Positions 37,566 through 46,061 of a DNA stretch of 64,000 nucleotides are shown in pieces (the first letter of the stretch is position 1; each line of letters opens with the position of its first letter). The notes under the pieces are model-generated. The model was not told the DNA's origin. It ran no database searches and saw nothing but the letters and a program-made list of their open reading frames with translations. The translations under genes and the position numbers were made by a program. This stretch comes from Bermanella marisrubri. Its GTDB lineage: Bacteria > Pseudomonadota > Gammaproteobacteria > Pseudomonadales > Oceanobacteraceae. The stretch is taken from NCBI RefSeq assembly GCF_012295615.1, contig NZ_CP051183.1:2817001-2881000 (forward strand), read 5' to 3'.

Positions 37566-39053
37566 TTATTGACTTGGTCCCAATGGCCAACCAAACGCTA
37601 CCCATAGTGTTAATAAGCCACCCCATATCAATAAAAATGTAAAGGCATAAGGCAACATCAATGTAAGCAAACGACCCACACTAAGGTCCGATTGGTATTT
37701 CTGACCATAAGCCAATACTAACGGAAAATAAGGCATCAACGGCGTGATGATATTGGTACTACTATCAGCCACACGATACGCCCCTTGAACCACTTCTGGC
37801 TCGATCCCTAGAATGTAAAATGCAGGCACCAAAATTGGCGCTAATAAACCCCATTTTGCGGAAGCACTGCCAATAAACAAATTTAAAATGGCAGCAAATA
37901 TCATCAAAAACGCCATAGATAATGCTGCATTTAATTGCCAGGCCTCTAATGTTTTTGCCAAATGAACCGCCAGCACAGGTCCTAAACCACTCCATTTAAA
38001 CCAAGCAATGAACTGAGCCACGACAAACATTAAAACCAAATAAGGCGCAATATCCTTTATGCCTTGCTCCAATGCTTTAACCCAAGTAGACCATGAGCGA
38101 AACATTCCTTGCTGTATGCCAAACACGCTAGCAAGTAATGCAACACTTAGCGCGATCATTGCAACCAAAGAAGCCATAAACGGACCTTGCTTTAAAGAAC
38201 CTGTTTGTGGATCTCGCAACACCGCACCATCGGGTACGGTTAAAGCCAACCAAGTTGCCATAATCAATACCAAGGCAACCCAAAAACCGCGACCAAGCGT
38301 ACCTGCATGAGTAGAGACATCATCTTGCTCGCCAACACGAATTAAACTTCCTTTGTTTGCACTTAGGTAAGGTTCCACCCACCAGCGATTAACCAACACC
38401 GCTGTGGCTACTATGAGTGGAACGCTCACTAACATGAAATAATAATTACCAAGGATACTGACTTCTTTATTGGCAACTAGAGCAACCGCTTCTGTACTGA
38501 TACCTGACAACATGGCGTCCACTGGTCCCACCAACAAATTAGCACTGAAGCCTCCGCTCACGCAGGCAAACCCCAAGGCTAAACCCGCGAGAGGATGTCG
38601 CCCTTGGGCATAAAATAAGGCGGCACATAAAGGCAATAAAACGACATAGCCCGAATCAACGGCAATTGAAGACATAACACCTAAAAAGGCAATAGCCCAT
38701 GACATGCTTGCATGGCCCGCACCCTGATTTAATTTCATGATGAGTGTTCGCAATAATCCGCTGCGTTCTGCCAAGGAAAAAGCAAGTGCCATAATCACAA
38801 CTGGGCCGACAGGAGCGAAGCTCATGAAATTATCCACAAGTGAACTTAAAATAAAGCGCAAGCCATCAGCAGAAATTAAACTATTCACAGCAAGAACTTT
38901 CAGATCGCTTGGATGCTGAGCCTGCCAATTGAAAGCCTGACCCACAGCGCTCAGAATCAATACAATAAGCAAAAGATAAATGAACAATGCCATAGGGTGT
39001 GGAATGACACTGGCTTTGCGTTCAATAGAAAACAACCAACGCTGTACATTCAT
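37566..39053 (-). CDS. abgT: AbgT-family transporter
   Basis: This is a polytopic inner-membrane transporter of the AbgT family, known to take up p-aminobenzoyl-glutamate (AbgT) or export sulfonamides (MtrF-type). The 495-residue product has about 11-13 hydrophobic segments, the family's early VDNFMSFAPVGPVVIMAL and SSIAVDSGYVVLLPLCAALF, and a late YRVADSSTNIITPLMPYFPL. The start at 39053 (MNVQRWLFSIERKAS) is preferred to a frame opening at 39080. Substrate cannot be decided: no abgAB hydrolase genes are nearby. Confidence 0.9.
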   Translation of the reverse strand: MNVQRWLFSIERKASVIPHPMALFIYLLLIVLILSAVGQAFNWQAQHPSDLKVLAVNSLISADGLRFILSSLVDNFMSFAPVGPVVIMALAFSLAERSGLLRTLIMKLNQGAGHASMSWAIAFLGVMSSIAVDSGYVVLLPLCAALFYAQGRHPLAGLALGFACVSGGFSANLLVGPVDAMLSGISTEAVALVANKEVSILGNYYFMLVSVPLIVATAVLVNRWWVEPYLSANKGSLIRVGEQDDVSTHAGTLGRGFWVALVLIMATWLALTVPDGAVLRDPQTGSLKQGPFMASLVAMIALSVALLASVFGIQQGMFRSWSTWVKALEQGIKDIAPYLVLMFVVAQFIAWFKWSGLGPVLAVHLAKTLEAWQLNAALSMAFLMIFAAILNLFIGSASAKWGLLAPILVPAFYILGIEPEVVQGAYRVADSSTNIITPLMPYFPLVLAYGQKYQSDLSVGRLLTLMLPYAFTFLLIWGGLLTLWVAFGWPLGPSQ

Positions 39054-39134
39054 GTCGTATTCTTTCCTTGGGATAATCACTGCAGTCTGACAAGGCTATT
39101 GGGGATTTGCAATTACACAATGTACACTTACGCA

Positions 39135-40253
39135 ATGGATAAAGTAGAAGCAATCGTCGTTGGCGCTGGTGCTGTTGGGCTTGCTATTGCCAGAGCAATA
39201 AGCTCAACATTAAATGATGTCGTCATCATCGACCAACATTCTCAATTCGGAAGTGAAACCAGTTCTCGCAATAGCGAAGTCATTCATGCTGGGATTTACT
39301 ACCCAAACAATACGCTAAAAGCGGAGACTTGCGTCAGAGGTAAGCACTTACTCTATGATTATTGCCAGCAATTTAACATACCCCATCGAGCTATCGGCAA
39401 ATTAATCATCGCGTTTAATCCAGCAGAAGTTCAGCAGTTGGAGACATTGCATCAACAAGCCTTACAAAATGGCGTGACGGATTTACAATGGCTAGACGCC
39501 AAACAACTCAAAAAGTATGAACCAGATTTAAACGGTCATGCTGCGCTTTTCAGTCCGAGCACAGGCATTCTCGATAGCCACACGTACATGCAAACCTTGC
39601 TCACCCATGCTCAGCAGCGTGGCACTATGTTCATTGGCCAAACTCGATTTTTACATGCTTCTTTCCAAGTCAATCACTGGGTAGTTAAGTTTCAAAACCC
39701 AGATGGCAGTATTGGTGAGATTGCCAGTCAATGGCTCATCAACAGTGCAGGATTGGGCGCGCAAGCATGTGCTCAGCAAATTGACGGGATAACTCCATCT
39801 CTTATTCCGCCTCTTTATTTGTGTCGAGGCCATTACTTTACCTACAGTGGTCGCAATCCTTTTAAGCACTTGATTTATCCTGTACCAGAAAAAAATCAGA
39901 CGGGCTTGGGTATCCACAGCACACAAGACTTGGCTGGCCAGCTGCGTTTTGGCCCAGATAGCCAATACATTGAAGATCTGGATTACGAGGTAAATAGTGC
40001 TTTAAAAGCAGATTTTATCGACGCCATAAAGCGTTATTGGCCCAAGCTTGATGAGGACAAACTGCATGCTGGCTACTCGGGAATACGCCCCAAACTGCAA
40101 GCACCTGGTGATTCAAGCAAAGACTTCATCATACAAAGCAGTCGTGAGCACGGCCTACCTAACCTAGTTCAGCTTTTTGGCATAGAAAGTCCCGGGTTAA
40201 CCGCCAGTTTAGCTTTAGCAGAGCGGGTTCACGCGCTAATAGCCAGCAAATAG
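39135..40253 (+). CDS. L-2-hydroxyglutarate oxidase-like FAD oxidoreductase
   Basis: This is a DAO-family flavoprotein resembling LhgO/L2HGDH, which oxidises L-2-hydroxyglutarate to 2-oxoglutarate and feeds electrons to the quinone pool. The dinucleotide-binding motif IVVGAGAVGLAIARAI is at the N terminus, followed by SSRNSEVIHAGIYYPNN, the stretch characteristic of this subgroup, and GYSGIRPKLQAPG near the C terminus. The ATG at 39135 sets the FAD motif close to the start; the frame is open 74 codons further back but that part overlaps abgT and is not conserved in character. 372 residues, normal for the family. Confidence 0.85.
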   Translation: MDKVEAIVVGAGAVGLAIARAISSTLNDVVIIDQHSQFGSETSSRNSEVIHAGIYYPNNTLKAETCVRGKHLLYDYCQQFNIPHRAIGKLIIAFNPAEVQQLETLHQQALQNGVTDLQWLDAKQLKKYEPDLNGHAALFSPSTGILDSHTYMQTLLTHAQQRGTMFIGQTRFLHASFQVNHWVVKFQNPDGSIGEIASQWLINSAGLGAQACAQQIDGITPSLIPPLYLCRGHYFTYSGRNPFKHLIYPVPEKNQTGLGIHSTQDLAGQLRFGPDSQYIEDLDYEVNSALKADFIDAIKRYWPKLDEDKLHAGYSGIRPKLQAPGDSSKDFIIQSSREHGLPNLVQLFGIESPGLTASLALAERVHALIASK

Positions 40254-40319
40254 GTTAATTACTTTAAATCTGGCGAATAATATCCACCACTAAAAAGTAT
40301 TTACAGATCAATCACCTAT

Positions 40320-40351
40320 ATGGATATTAGAGCTTTAACTCTAATATCCAT
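40320..40351. repeat. Perfect 13-bp inverted repeat
   Basis: ATGGATATTAGAG and CTCTAATATCCAT flank CTTTAA. The perfect 13-bp stem has no T-run on either side, so it is not a standard terminator; it is about 80 bases before the zinc-ribbon gene and could be an operator or a leader hairpin. Confidence 0.7.
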
Positions 40352-40429
40352 GGCGAATTTCGAACAAGAGTACTAGAAAAAAAGAAAATCGTGCATACAA
40401 TGGCCTCGCATTCAACGAGAGGAGTGAGC

Positions 40430-40705
40430 ATGATCAAGAATCAAGCAACAGCTGATACGTCCATTATTGAGCAGCCAGTGCCCGCGGCTGATACTCGTAT
40501 TAGCACGATTCTGCCTGCTTCCACTGCCATGCCTATTCACTGTGATTTATGCGATGAAGAGCACAATTATTCGATGGCATTTCTAAGAGGTTTACCCAGT
40601 TTAAAGTGTAAACAATGCGGTGACGAACGCCGTTTCTCTTCGTTGGAGCTTAAAGTGCTAGAAGAAGCACTTAAACAAATGGGATATTACATTCGCACGG
40701 CTTAA
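40430..40705 (+). CDS. Small zinc-ribbon protein
   Basis: This 91-residue protein has two CxxC knuckles, CDLCDEEHNY and CKQCGDERRF, separated by about 20 residues, forming a probable zinc ribbon. A flexible N-terminal 40 residues precede it and a short amphipathic helix (LELKVLEEALKQMGYYI) follows. The start is at 40430, after GAGAGGAG; an upstream in-frame ATG at 40391 is less likely. Function is unknown; a nucleic-acid-binding or regulatory adaptor role would be guesswork. A perfect inverted repeat lies in its upstream region. Confidence 0.75.
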   Translation: MIKNQATADTSIIEQPVPAADTRISTILPASTAMPIHCDLCDEEHNYSMAFLRGLPSLKCKQCGDERRFSSLELKVLEEALKQMGYYIRTA

Positions 40706-40738
40706 CGCCGTGCACCTCAATTAAAGCAATACACTTGT

Positions 40739-41791
40739 CTATTTACGAGATTGCTCTACAGCGTTCGCCAGCGTCGCCAACAGCTCTTCCGTATCTGGCC
40801 AACCGATACATGCATCAGTGATGCTTTGACCATAGTGTAAACTGCCTTTGTCTTCTAAATCCTGACGTCCTTCTTCTAGGTGACTTTCCACCATCACCCC
40901 CATAATTGGACTATCGCCCTTCGCTATCTGACGAGCAACATCTGTAGCCACTTCCATTTGCTTTTTAAACTGCTTTTGACTATTGGCATGACTGAAGTCC
41001 ACCATAATATTCTGCGGCAGGTTTTTCTTTTCTAAATCTTTAGCAATTGCCGTCACGCTCTCTTCATCATAGTTTGGCTCTTTACCACCACGTAAAATGA
41101 TGTGGCAATCAGGATTTCCTTCCGTTTCAACAATCGCACTATGACCAAACTTTGTCACTGATAAAAAATGGTGAGAAGCAGCAGCTGCGCCAATGGCATC
41201 CAAAGCAATTTTACTTGTGCCATCAGTACCGTTTTTAAAACCGACTGGGCAGGATAAACCGGATGCCAATTCACGATGCACTTGAGATTCTGTCGTACGC
41301 GCACCAATGGCTCCCCAACAGATTAAGTCTGCGATGTACTGGGGCGTAATCATATCGAGAAATTCGGTTGCTGCGGGCATGCCCATATCATTGAGATCCA
41401 ACAATAGCTTTCGCGCCAAACGCAAACCATCGTTGATGGCAAAACTATTATCCAAGTACGGATCATTAATTAAGCCTTTCCAGCCCACAGTAGTACGAGG
41501 CTTTTCAAAATACACACGCATGACGATATTTAATTGATCTTTGTATTTCTCACGCATGCGGATTAGGCGCCCAGCGTACTCAAGTGCAGCTTGAGGGTCA
41601 TGAATCGAACATGGACCAATAATCACAAGTAATCGATCATCTTTGTTTTGTAAACGAGATTGTATGTCGCTACGAGCCTGGGCTACTGTATCGGCCGCCT
41701 CACTAGACAATGGGAATTTTTCGAGTAACGCGATGGGGGGTAACAATTCTTTAACATTTCGAATGCGTAAATCGTCAGTTTGTGCGTGCAT
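40739..41791 (-). CDS. aroG: 3-deoxy-7-phosphoheptulonate synthase, class I
   Basis: DAHP synthase condenses phosphoenolpyruvate and erythrose 4-phosphate, the first step of the shikimate pathway. The 350-residue product matches the AroG/AroF/AroH type: RLLVIIGPCSIHD near the N terminus, EKPRTTVGWKGLINDP, WGAIGARTTESQVHREL, PVGFKNGTDG and IMVDFSHANSQKQ. Metal-binding residues (Cys in GPCS, His, Glu and Asp regions) are present. Which aromatic amino acid inhibits it cannot be read reliably; length and sequence look most AroG-like. Confidence 0.95.
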   Translation of the reverse strand: MHAQTDDLRIRNVKELLPPIALLEKFPLSSEAADTVAQARSDIQSRLQNKDDRLLVIIGPCSIHDPQAALEYAGRLIRMREKYKDQLNIVMRVYFEKPRTTVGWKGLINDPYLDNSFAINDGLRLARKLLLDLNDMGMPAATEFLDMITPQYIADLICWGAIGARTTESQVHRELASGLSCPVGFKNGTDGTSKIALDAIGAAAASHHFLSVTKFGHSAIVETEGNPDCHIILRGGKEPNYDEESVTAIAKDLEKKNLPQNIMVDFSHANSQKQFKKQMEVATDVARQIAKGDSPIMGVMVESHLEEGRQDLEDKGSLHYGQSITDACIGWPDTEELLATLANAVEQSRK

Positions 41792-41903
41792 AGATAGTTA
41801 CTACTTGTTTTGTATTAAGTCTGGGAACCATATCAGATTGATCGAAGGGTGCCTATTAGTCTCTTGCTATCATGCAGATAACAAGAAACTAATAAAGGAG
41901 GAA

Positions 41904-42650
41904 TTACTCGGTGGGTACGTCAATTTTTAAAATCAATGACACTTGACGCTCTAACATTTGACGTAGCGCGACTTTATCAATGTCTTCTGGCTCAACCAAA
42001 AGACACTCGTACTCAACACGACGCAATGTACTAATTAGGATTTGCGCATCTTCTTTTGGATGTGAACTGTGTACAAGGTTCAGGAATTCAATCAGTTTAT
42101 CTTCAAGGGCTTTTGCATGCTGACTGGCTAAACCTCTTAAATTGTCATTCAACAAAGCTTCATAGCGAAACGCTTGATCCGCTACAGCCATGTCTCGACT
42201 GTGGGTGGTTTTTTCCATCACATAAGCCATTAACTGCTCAACAATGACTTCTACTAATTTTGGCCCGGTAGTGAGTTCCGCAAGCTTTTTACCATCGGCA
42301 TTTTCTAGCGGTTCATACATTTTACGAGCAAACACATTAACAATGGTCTGGGCCTTCTCTGCATAAAGCATGAAGGTATCACTGATTAATTCTTGAATAT
42401 CTTTAAAATAATAAGTCGTCGCAGCCAGCGGGACGTCCGCTTCTTTCGCCACGTTTCGGTGGCGGATAGCACGTACACCGTCCTTCACCACAATACGTAG
42501 TGCAGCCTCTAAAATTGCCCGGCGACGTTGCTCACTACCTGCCCGTGAGGTTTTACGACCTCGATACTGAATTTGCGAATCGGTCGATTCACTGCCTACA
42601 GTCTCGGTCTGTCTTAACTCAGATTGGTGAGTTTTTTCTAGTACACTCAT
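41904..42650 (-). CDS. TetR-family transcriptional regulator
   Basis: This 248-residue regulator has a basic, Ser/Thr-rich N-terminal extension of about 35 residues and then a TetR helix-turn-helix: AILEAALRIVVKDGVRAIRH followed by NVAKEADVPLAATTYYFKD. The C-terminal ligand-binding domain is all-helical without a known signature. An AT-rich upstream region includes a possible palindrome at 42806-42820. Target genes are unknown; the divergent hypothetical at 42958 is a candidate. Confidence 0.88.
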   Translation of the reverse strand: MSVLEKTHQSELRQTETVGSESTDSQIQYRGRKTSRAGSEQRRRAILEAALRIVVKDGVRAIRHRNVAKEADVPLAATTYYFKDIQELISDTFMLYAEKAQTIVNVFARKMYEPLENADGKKLAELTTGPKLVEVIVEQLMAYVMEKTTHSRDMAVADQAFRYEALLNDNLRGLASQHAKALEDKLIEFLNLVHSSHPKEDAQILISTLRRVEYECLLVEPEDIDKVALRQMLERQVSLILKIDVPTE

Positions 42651-42957
42651 GATTCAGAATCCATGTCTATTGGTTTGAATGTAGCCTCAAACCCGAACCC
42701 GGCGGCTCGTTGATTTATTATATTTTTTATAGTGCCTTTAGATTACCCCATAAGAACTGAAAAGCAATTGCTATCAGGGCAATTTACAACCTCTTTTTTA
42801 GAGTAAAAATTCGAAATTTTGTTTTTAAATTCAGCTGTTTACCAATTTGGCCCAAAAATTGATTCTTTTTTTACAAGGCGTTCGAAATATCAAAAGCGGC
42901 AAACATTGTCGGTGAAAATAGATTCACTTTTTGAGTAATAAATAAGGTCATTCAGCT
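42651..42957. other. AT-rich intergenic region with palindrome
   Basis: The 307 bases between the TetR gene and the divergent 149-residue gene are AT-rich. An imperfectly spaced palindrome AAAATT-CGA-AATTTT sits at 42806-42820 and may be an operator for the TetR protein. No reading frame or RNA was recognised. Confidence 0.4.
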
Positions 42958-43407
42958 ATGGATATTATGGGGTTATCAAAACGCATGTTTGATCACTTGG
43001 GGCAAATGAGTCCCAAGCGTGCTGAGGCAACAAATACTACATCTGCAATCGATCAATCAGCAAAGCCCACACAAGTATTAACGGGTTCTATCAGCCAACA
43101 GTTGCAACAGATAGCGCAACGTTTTGATGTGAGATCCTTAGAAGTCAGTGATGTTATTCCACTGCAGCAAGCACTAAAAGACTCTGGTCTCATCAATGAC
43201 ACACAAGTGCGCGCTCAAGGTATGCTGACACAAATGGCTTATCACCATTATGAATCGGGACCAATGAACCTAGAGTCATCATTACAAGAGCATGTGGGAC
43301 GTATGCGAGAACGCCCTACAGTTCTTGCTGATCACCGCGAAAGTCAGCACTTAATGAATATCATTAAAAACCTGCAAAGCGCTCGGGCAGAGATCGACGC
43401 GGCCTAA
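42958..43407 (+). CDS. Hypothetical protein, 149 residues
   Basis: I do not recognise this protein. It is soluble and polar, with a Ser/Thr/Ala-rich low-complexity stretch at residues 18-45 and helical segments after it (SISQQLQQIAQRFDV, SARAEIDAA at the end). The middle part (LEVSDVIPLQQALKDSGLIN) resembles the general look of small gammaproteobacterial proteins associated with flagellar or surface functions, but that is weak. The gene is divergent from the TetR regulator and convergent with the PilH-like gene. It lacks a strong ribosome site. Confidence 0.65.
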   Translation: MDIMGLSKRMFDHLGQMSPKRAEATNTTSAIDQSAKPTQVLTGSISQQLQQIAQRFDVRSLEVSDVIPLQQALKDSGLINDTQVRAQGMLTQMAYHHYESGPMNLESSLQEHVGRMRERPTVLADHRESQHLMNIIKNLQSARAEIDAA

Positions 43408-43416
43408 AGTTAAGTA

Positions 43417-43788
43417 TTAAACCGCCTCTGCTAGCAGTCGTTCAACTGTTTGCTTGAGTTGATCTTCATCTGCCGGTTTTATGAGGTAATCTTTTGCGCC
43501 CTGACGCTTGCCCCACATAATATCGGTTTCTTGATCTTTACTCGTAACAATAACAACTGGGATGTGGGCCGTTTTAGGATCTTTGCTTATTTTTCGCGTA
43601 GCTTGAAAGCCATTCATCTTAGGCATGACGACATCCATCAATACAAGATCAGGCAGCAGCTCGATAGCTTTCGCCACACCCTCTTCACCGTCTTCTGCAC
43701 AGTGAACCGTATGTCCCTGTTTCTCAAGGATCTTTTTATGACCCTCCATCATTGTACTGGAGTCGTCAACAATCAGTATTGTGGCCAT
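43417..43788 (-). CDS. PilH-like single-domain response regulator
   Basis: A 123-residue stand-alone receiver domain: ILIVDDSSTMMEG (acidic pair), LVLMDVVMPKMNGFQATRKI (phosphoacceptor Asp), PVVIVTSKDQETDIMWGKRQGAKDYLIKP (Thr/Ser and Lys). The KDQETD..WGKRQGAxDYL stretch is strongly similar to PilH of the Pseudomonas type IV pilus/twitching chemotaxis system. No pilG, pilI, pilJ or chpA is nearby, so it may be an orphan. Start at 43788 has GAGG at suitable distance; the upstream GTG is less likely. Confidence 0.88.
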   Translation of the reverse strand: MATILIVDDSSTMMEGHKKILEKQGHTVHCAEDGEEGVAKAIELLPDLVLMDVVMPKMNGFQATRKISKDPKTAHIPVVIVTSKDQETDIMWGKRQGAKDYLIKPADEDQLKQTVERLLAEAV

Positions 43789-44034
43789 AAGCACCTCATT
43801 CTTTTTCGTTATTATTATTCTTATAAGTGCGCACCAAAATCATGCAAAAGCATTAATTCATACGGGTGCAGTTTCTATTATCAATTTGATACAGTTTAGC
43901 CCTCAGTGACGTGCTTCGTCTACTGGGTCGTAATACCAGAGAGCACCAATGATATCGCGATCACACTATCACTGAACTTCATACTATCCATCACTGGGCT
44001 GCCCTAACAGTTATTAATTCATGTACAAAATCAC

Positions 44035-44340
44035 TCAACAGCCCAAATACTCGTGATTGAGAAACACCCACACAATGGCGCTGATCAGGGTGGTCAATAC
44101 CGCTAAGCCAAGTGTCAAAAGGATGCGGCGAGGCCATGGGGATTCTTGAGGTTGGGAAGAGAGAAGCAAATCTCGCTGAGCTTCGAGCAGTAATTGAGTA
44201 TCTTTTCCGGCATGCTCGATGAGGTGCCACGCGGCCTCACGCCACATAGGATGGCTTTTTCCTTGACGCAGTATCAGAATCGCTTCTTGAATACGAAATC
44301 TGCGGCTGGGCGTTACCTTAGAGGCTTGAGTCGACTTCAT
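44035..44340 (-). CDS. Hypothetical single-pass membrane protein
   Basis: A 101-residue unrecognised protein with a C-terminal membrane anchor (about residues 72-94, ILLTLGLAVLTTLISAIVWVF) after a basic cytoplasmic region (TPSRRFRIQEAILILRQGKSH). The start at 44340 overlaps the end of the 149-residue upstream gene by 23 bases, so the two are translated together. A tail-anchored topology is likely. Function unknown. Confidence 0.65.
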   Translation of the reverse strand: MKSTQASKVTPSRRFRIQEAILILRQGKSHPMWREAAWHLIEHAGKDTQLLLEAQRDLLLSSQPQESPWPRRILLTLGLAVLTTLISAIVWVFLNHEYLGC

Positions 44341-44770
44341 GCAAAAGGGCTTCCTGTCGTTCTTGCATTTGCCGCTGTAAGTCAAAACGCCATAAATTCT
44401 GAATCTGCATAAGATCCAGCGCCCCTTGGTAGCTATGTTCTAAACACGCTCGGATGCGGACTTTAACGTCTTGCATGCCATGTTTGCTTTGCTCTTGACG
44501 GCAAGTACTGATGACCTCTGCGACACGGTTCTTGAATGCATCAAAATCAGGACTAAATGTGGCTTCGTCTAGTTCAATAGCAAACTCATCCTGAAAGTGA
44601 TCAACAATTTGTTGCAGCCAAAGATTGAGACAGGCTTGCTCATCACTAAGTTGCGTGGCCTTTTCAGCCCGCGCCAATACCTCATCAATGGACTGCGCCA
44701 ACTCAAACTGAGTCGTGGCGTCTAAGGTCATGTATTTGGGTAATTCTGTTTGGTCTTTTTTTGCAGACAT
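44318..44770 (-). CDS. Hypothetical soluble protein
   Basis: A 150-residue acidic, helical protein without recognised domain. Starting at 44770 (MSAKKDQTELPKYMTL), it runs through FELAQSIDEVLARAEK and a Gln/Glu-rich C terminus (LQRQMQERQEALL). It has three cysteines but no metal-binding arrangement. It overlaps the tail-anchored membrane protein gene downstream, suggesting the two proteins act together. It is divergent from the 300-residue gene starting at 44889. Confidence 0.65.
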   Translation of the reverse strand: MSAKKDQTELPKYMTLDATTQFELAQSIDEVLARAEKATQLSDEQACLNLWLQQIVDHFQDEFAIELDEATFSPDFDAFKNRVAEVISTCRQEQSKHGMQDVKVRIRACLEHSYQGALDLMQIQNLWRFDLQRQMQERQEALLHEVDSSL

Positions 44771-44888
44771 GTCAGCCCCCTTCAACGTAGGCTCTATCAC
44801 CTACTAAGCAAAGGTTATTAAAGTTGTCGCGTCAAACGCCGATTTAAATAGTGAGTACTCTCGCGATATCATGGACTAAACTGAATTC

Positions 44889-45791
44889 ATGGCAGAATTA
44901 GATTCACCGTCCAAAAACGGTAAAAAGAATAATAAGGGGCCAGGTCTAGTGGACATTGAGACCTGGTTCAATTTATTCCTACAAAAACTCTTCCCCGTAT
45001 GGTATTGCGTGCGATACGTCGCAGAAATGCCCATGGAATACTTGGGCGATATCAATCCCAAAAGCTTTTTGTGCCATCGTTGGCTAAGCATTTCCGACGT
45101 TAACCATGCTGCGGCCAACTCCCTTGAGCACGCTGGTGATAGTTGGAAAGACTGTGCTGGACTACTTAGAAAGATACATAGAACCAAAAGCTATAAACGT
45201 TATCTATCGATCAGAAATGTAACAGCGGTGCAATCCAGCGTCGTTGACGAGAATTACGAAAGCCTTTACGAATACGGCGAAGCCGAATGTAAAGACATAC
45301 CAAACCACCATGCCGAACACTTTGACGCATTGTCATTCGAATTATTTGGTGACAAAACCAAGCATTACCCCTTTGTTTATCGCGAAGTCGATGGGCGTTA
45401 CTACTATCGGAATACCGAAGAGCCAAGAAAATTCGCAGCTCTGCTTATGCATTGTCGTAATAAACAACGAGATTTAATGGTAAAAGCAGACATTGAAGTG
45501 CAATCTGTTGACATGCGTGTCGTTGAAATCATGCGCAGTCGATACTGGTTATTGCTGATGAAACGAGATAGTGCTTACCAAATAGCCTATCTCGTGAGGG
45601 CCGCCAAAATACACTGCCAAATCGCCGAATTCGAATGGCGACGCAGCGACTTGGTATTTTTGGTTCTGAGAAAAGACGACTACCGTACTGCGCAAATCGT
45701 AGAATCTATGGTTCGGCGGCACTTCCCGCGCAGCGTTATGGACTGGGGGCGCTATTTATGCACCCACAATATTCCGTTCCGAAATCGCTAA
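44889..45791 (+). CDS. Hypothetical protein, 300 residues
   Basis: I do not recognise this protein. It starts with a short Lys/Asn-rich segment, then a hydrophobic aromatic stretch (WFNLFLQKLFPVWYCVRYV), and is rich in Arg, Tyr and His thereafter, without clear membrane helices or signal peptide. Several basic-aromatic segments (RSRYWLLLMKRDSAYQIAYL) and a C-terminal basic end suggest a cytoplasmic or membrane-associated protein. It is divergent from the two overlapping small genes on its left and convergent with a 42-residue membrane protein gene on its right. Confidence 0.75.
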   Translation: MAELDSPSKNGKKNNKGPGLVDIETWFNLFLQKLFPVWYCVRYVAEMPMEYLGDINPKSFLCHRWLSISDVNHAAANSLEHAGDSWKDCAGLLRKIHRTKSYKRYLSIRNVTAVQSSVVDENYESLYEYGEAECKDIPNHHAEHFDALSFELFGDKTKHYPFVYREVDGRYYYRNTEEPRKFAALLMHCRNKQRDLMVKADIEVQSVDMRVVEIMRSRYWLLLMKRDSAYQIAYLVRAAKIHCQIAEFEWRRSDLVFLVLRKDDYRTAQIVESMVRRHFPRSVMDWGRYLCTHNIPFRNR

Positions 45792-45799
45792 TTTTTTTA

Positions 45800-45928
45800 T
45801 CACGAATGATGATGCGGTTTCTTTCGCTCTCTGCGAGTCACTAAATAGCGATGCCAACTCACCGTTAATAAGCCACCGCTTACGAGAATCAACACAGTCA
45901 CAATTCCAAGAAGAACAAGATTGTCCAT
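45800..45928 (-). CDS. 42-residue membrane protein
   Basis: A short reading frame with a GGGGG-type ribosome site just before its ATG encodes 42 residues: one membrane helix (LVLLGIVTVLILVSGGLL) followed by a basic and His-rich tail (RYLVTRRERKK then PHHHS). The layout (N-out helix, basic cytoplasmic tail) is typical of small bacterial membrane proteins. It has no known family. Its 3' end lies nine bases from the convergent 300-residue gene. Confidence 0.6.
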   Translation of the reverse strand: MDNLVLLGIVTVLILVSGGLLTVSWHRYLVTRRERKKPHHHS

Positions 45929-46061
45929 GACGCCCCCTAGCTCCCATATGGATCAGAAATCAAAGACATATATTTATTTATAGTGCATGCACTCCACAGT
46001 ACAATAAGCCCATAAGAACGATTTAATCTAACTCCACAGCTTAAAAATAAGGTCTTCATTC

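Noticed and set aside
43991-44230. 79-codon minus-strand frame
   Set aside because: It overlaps the tail-anchored protein gene in another frame; only the latter has a clear membrane helix and coupled start.
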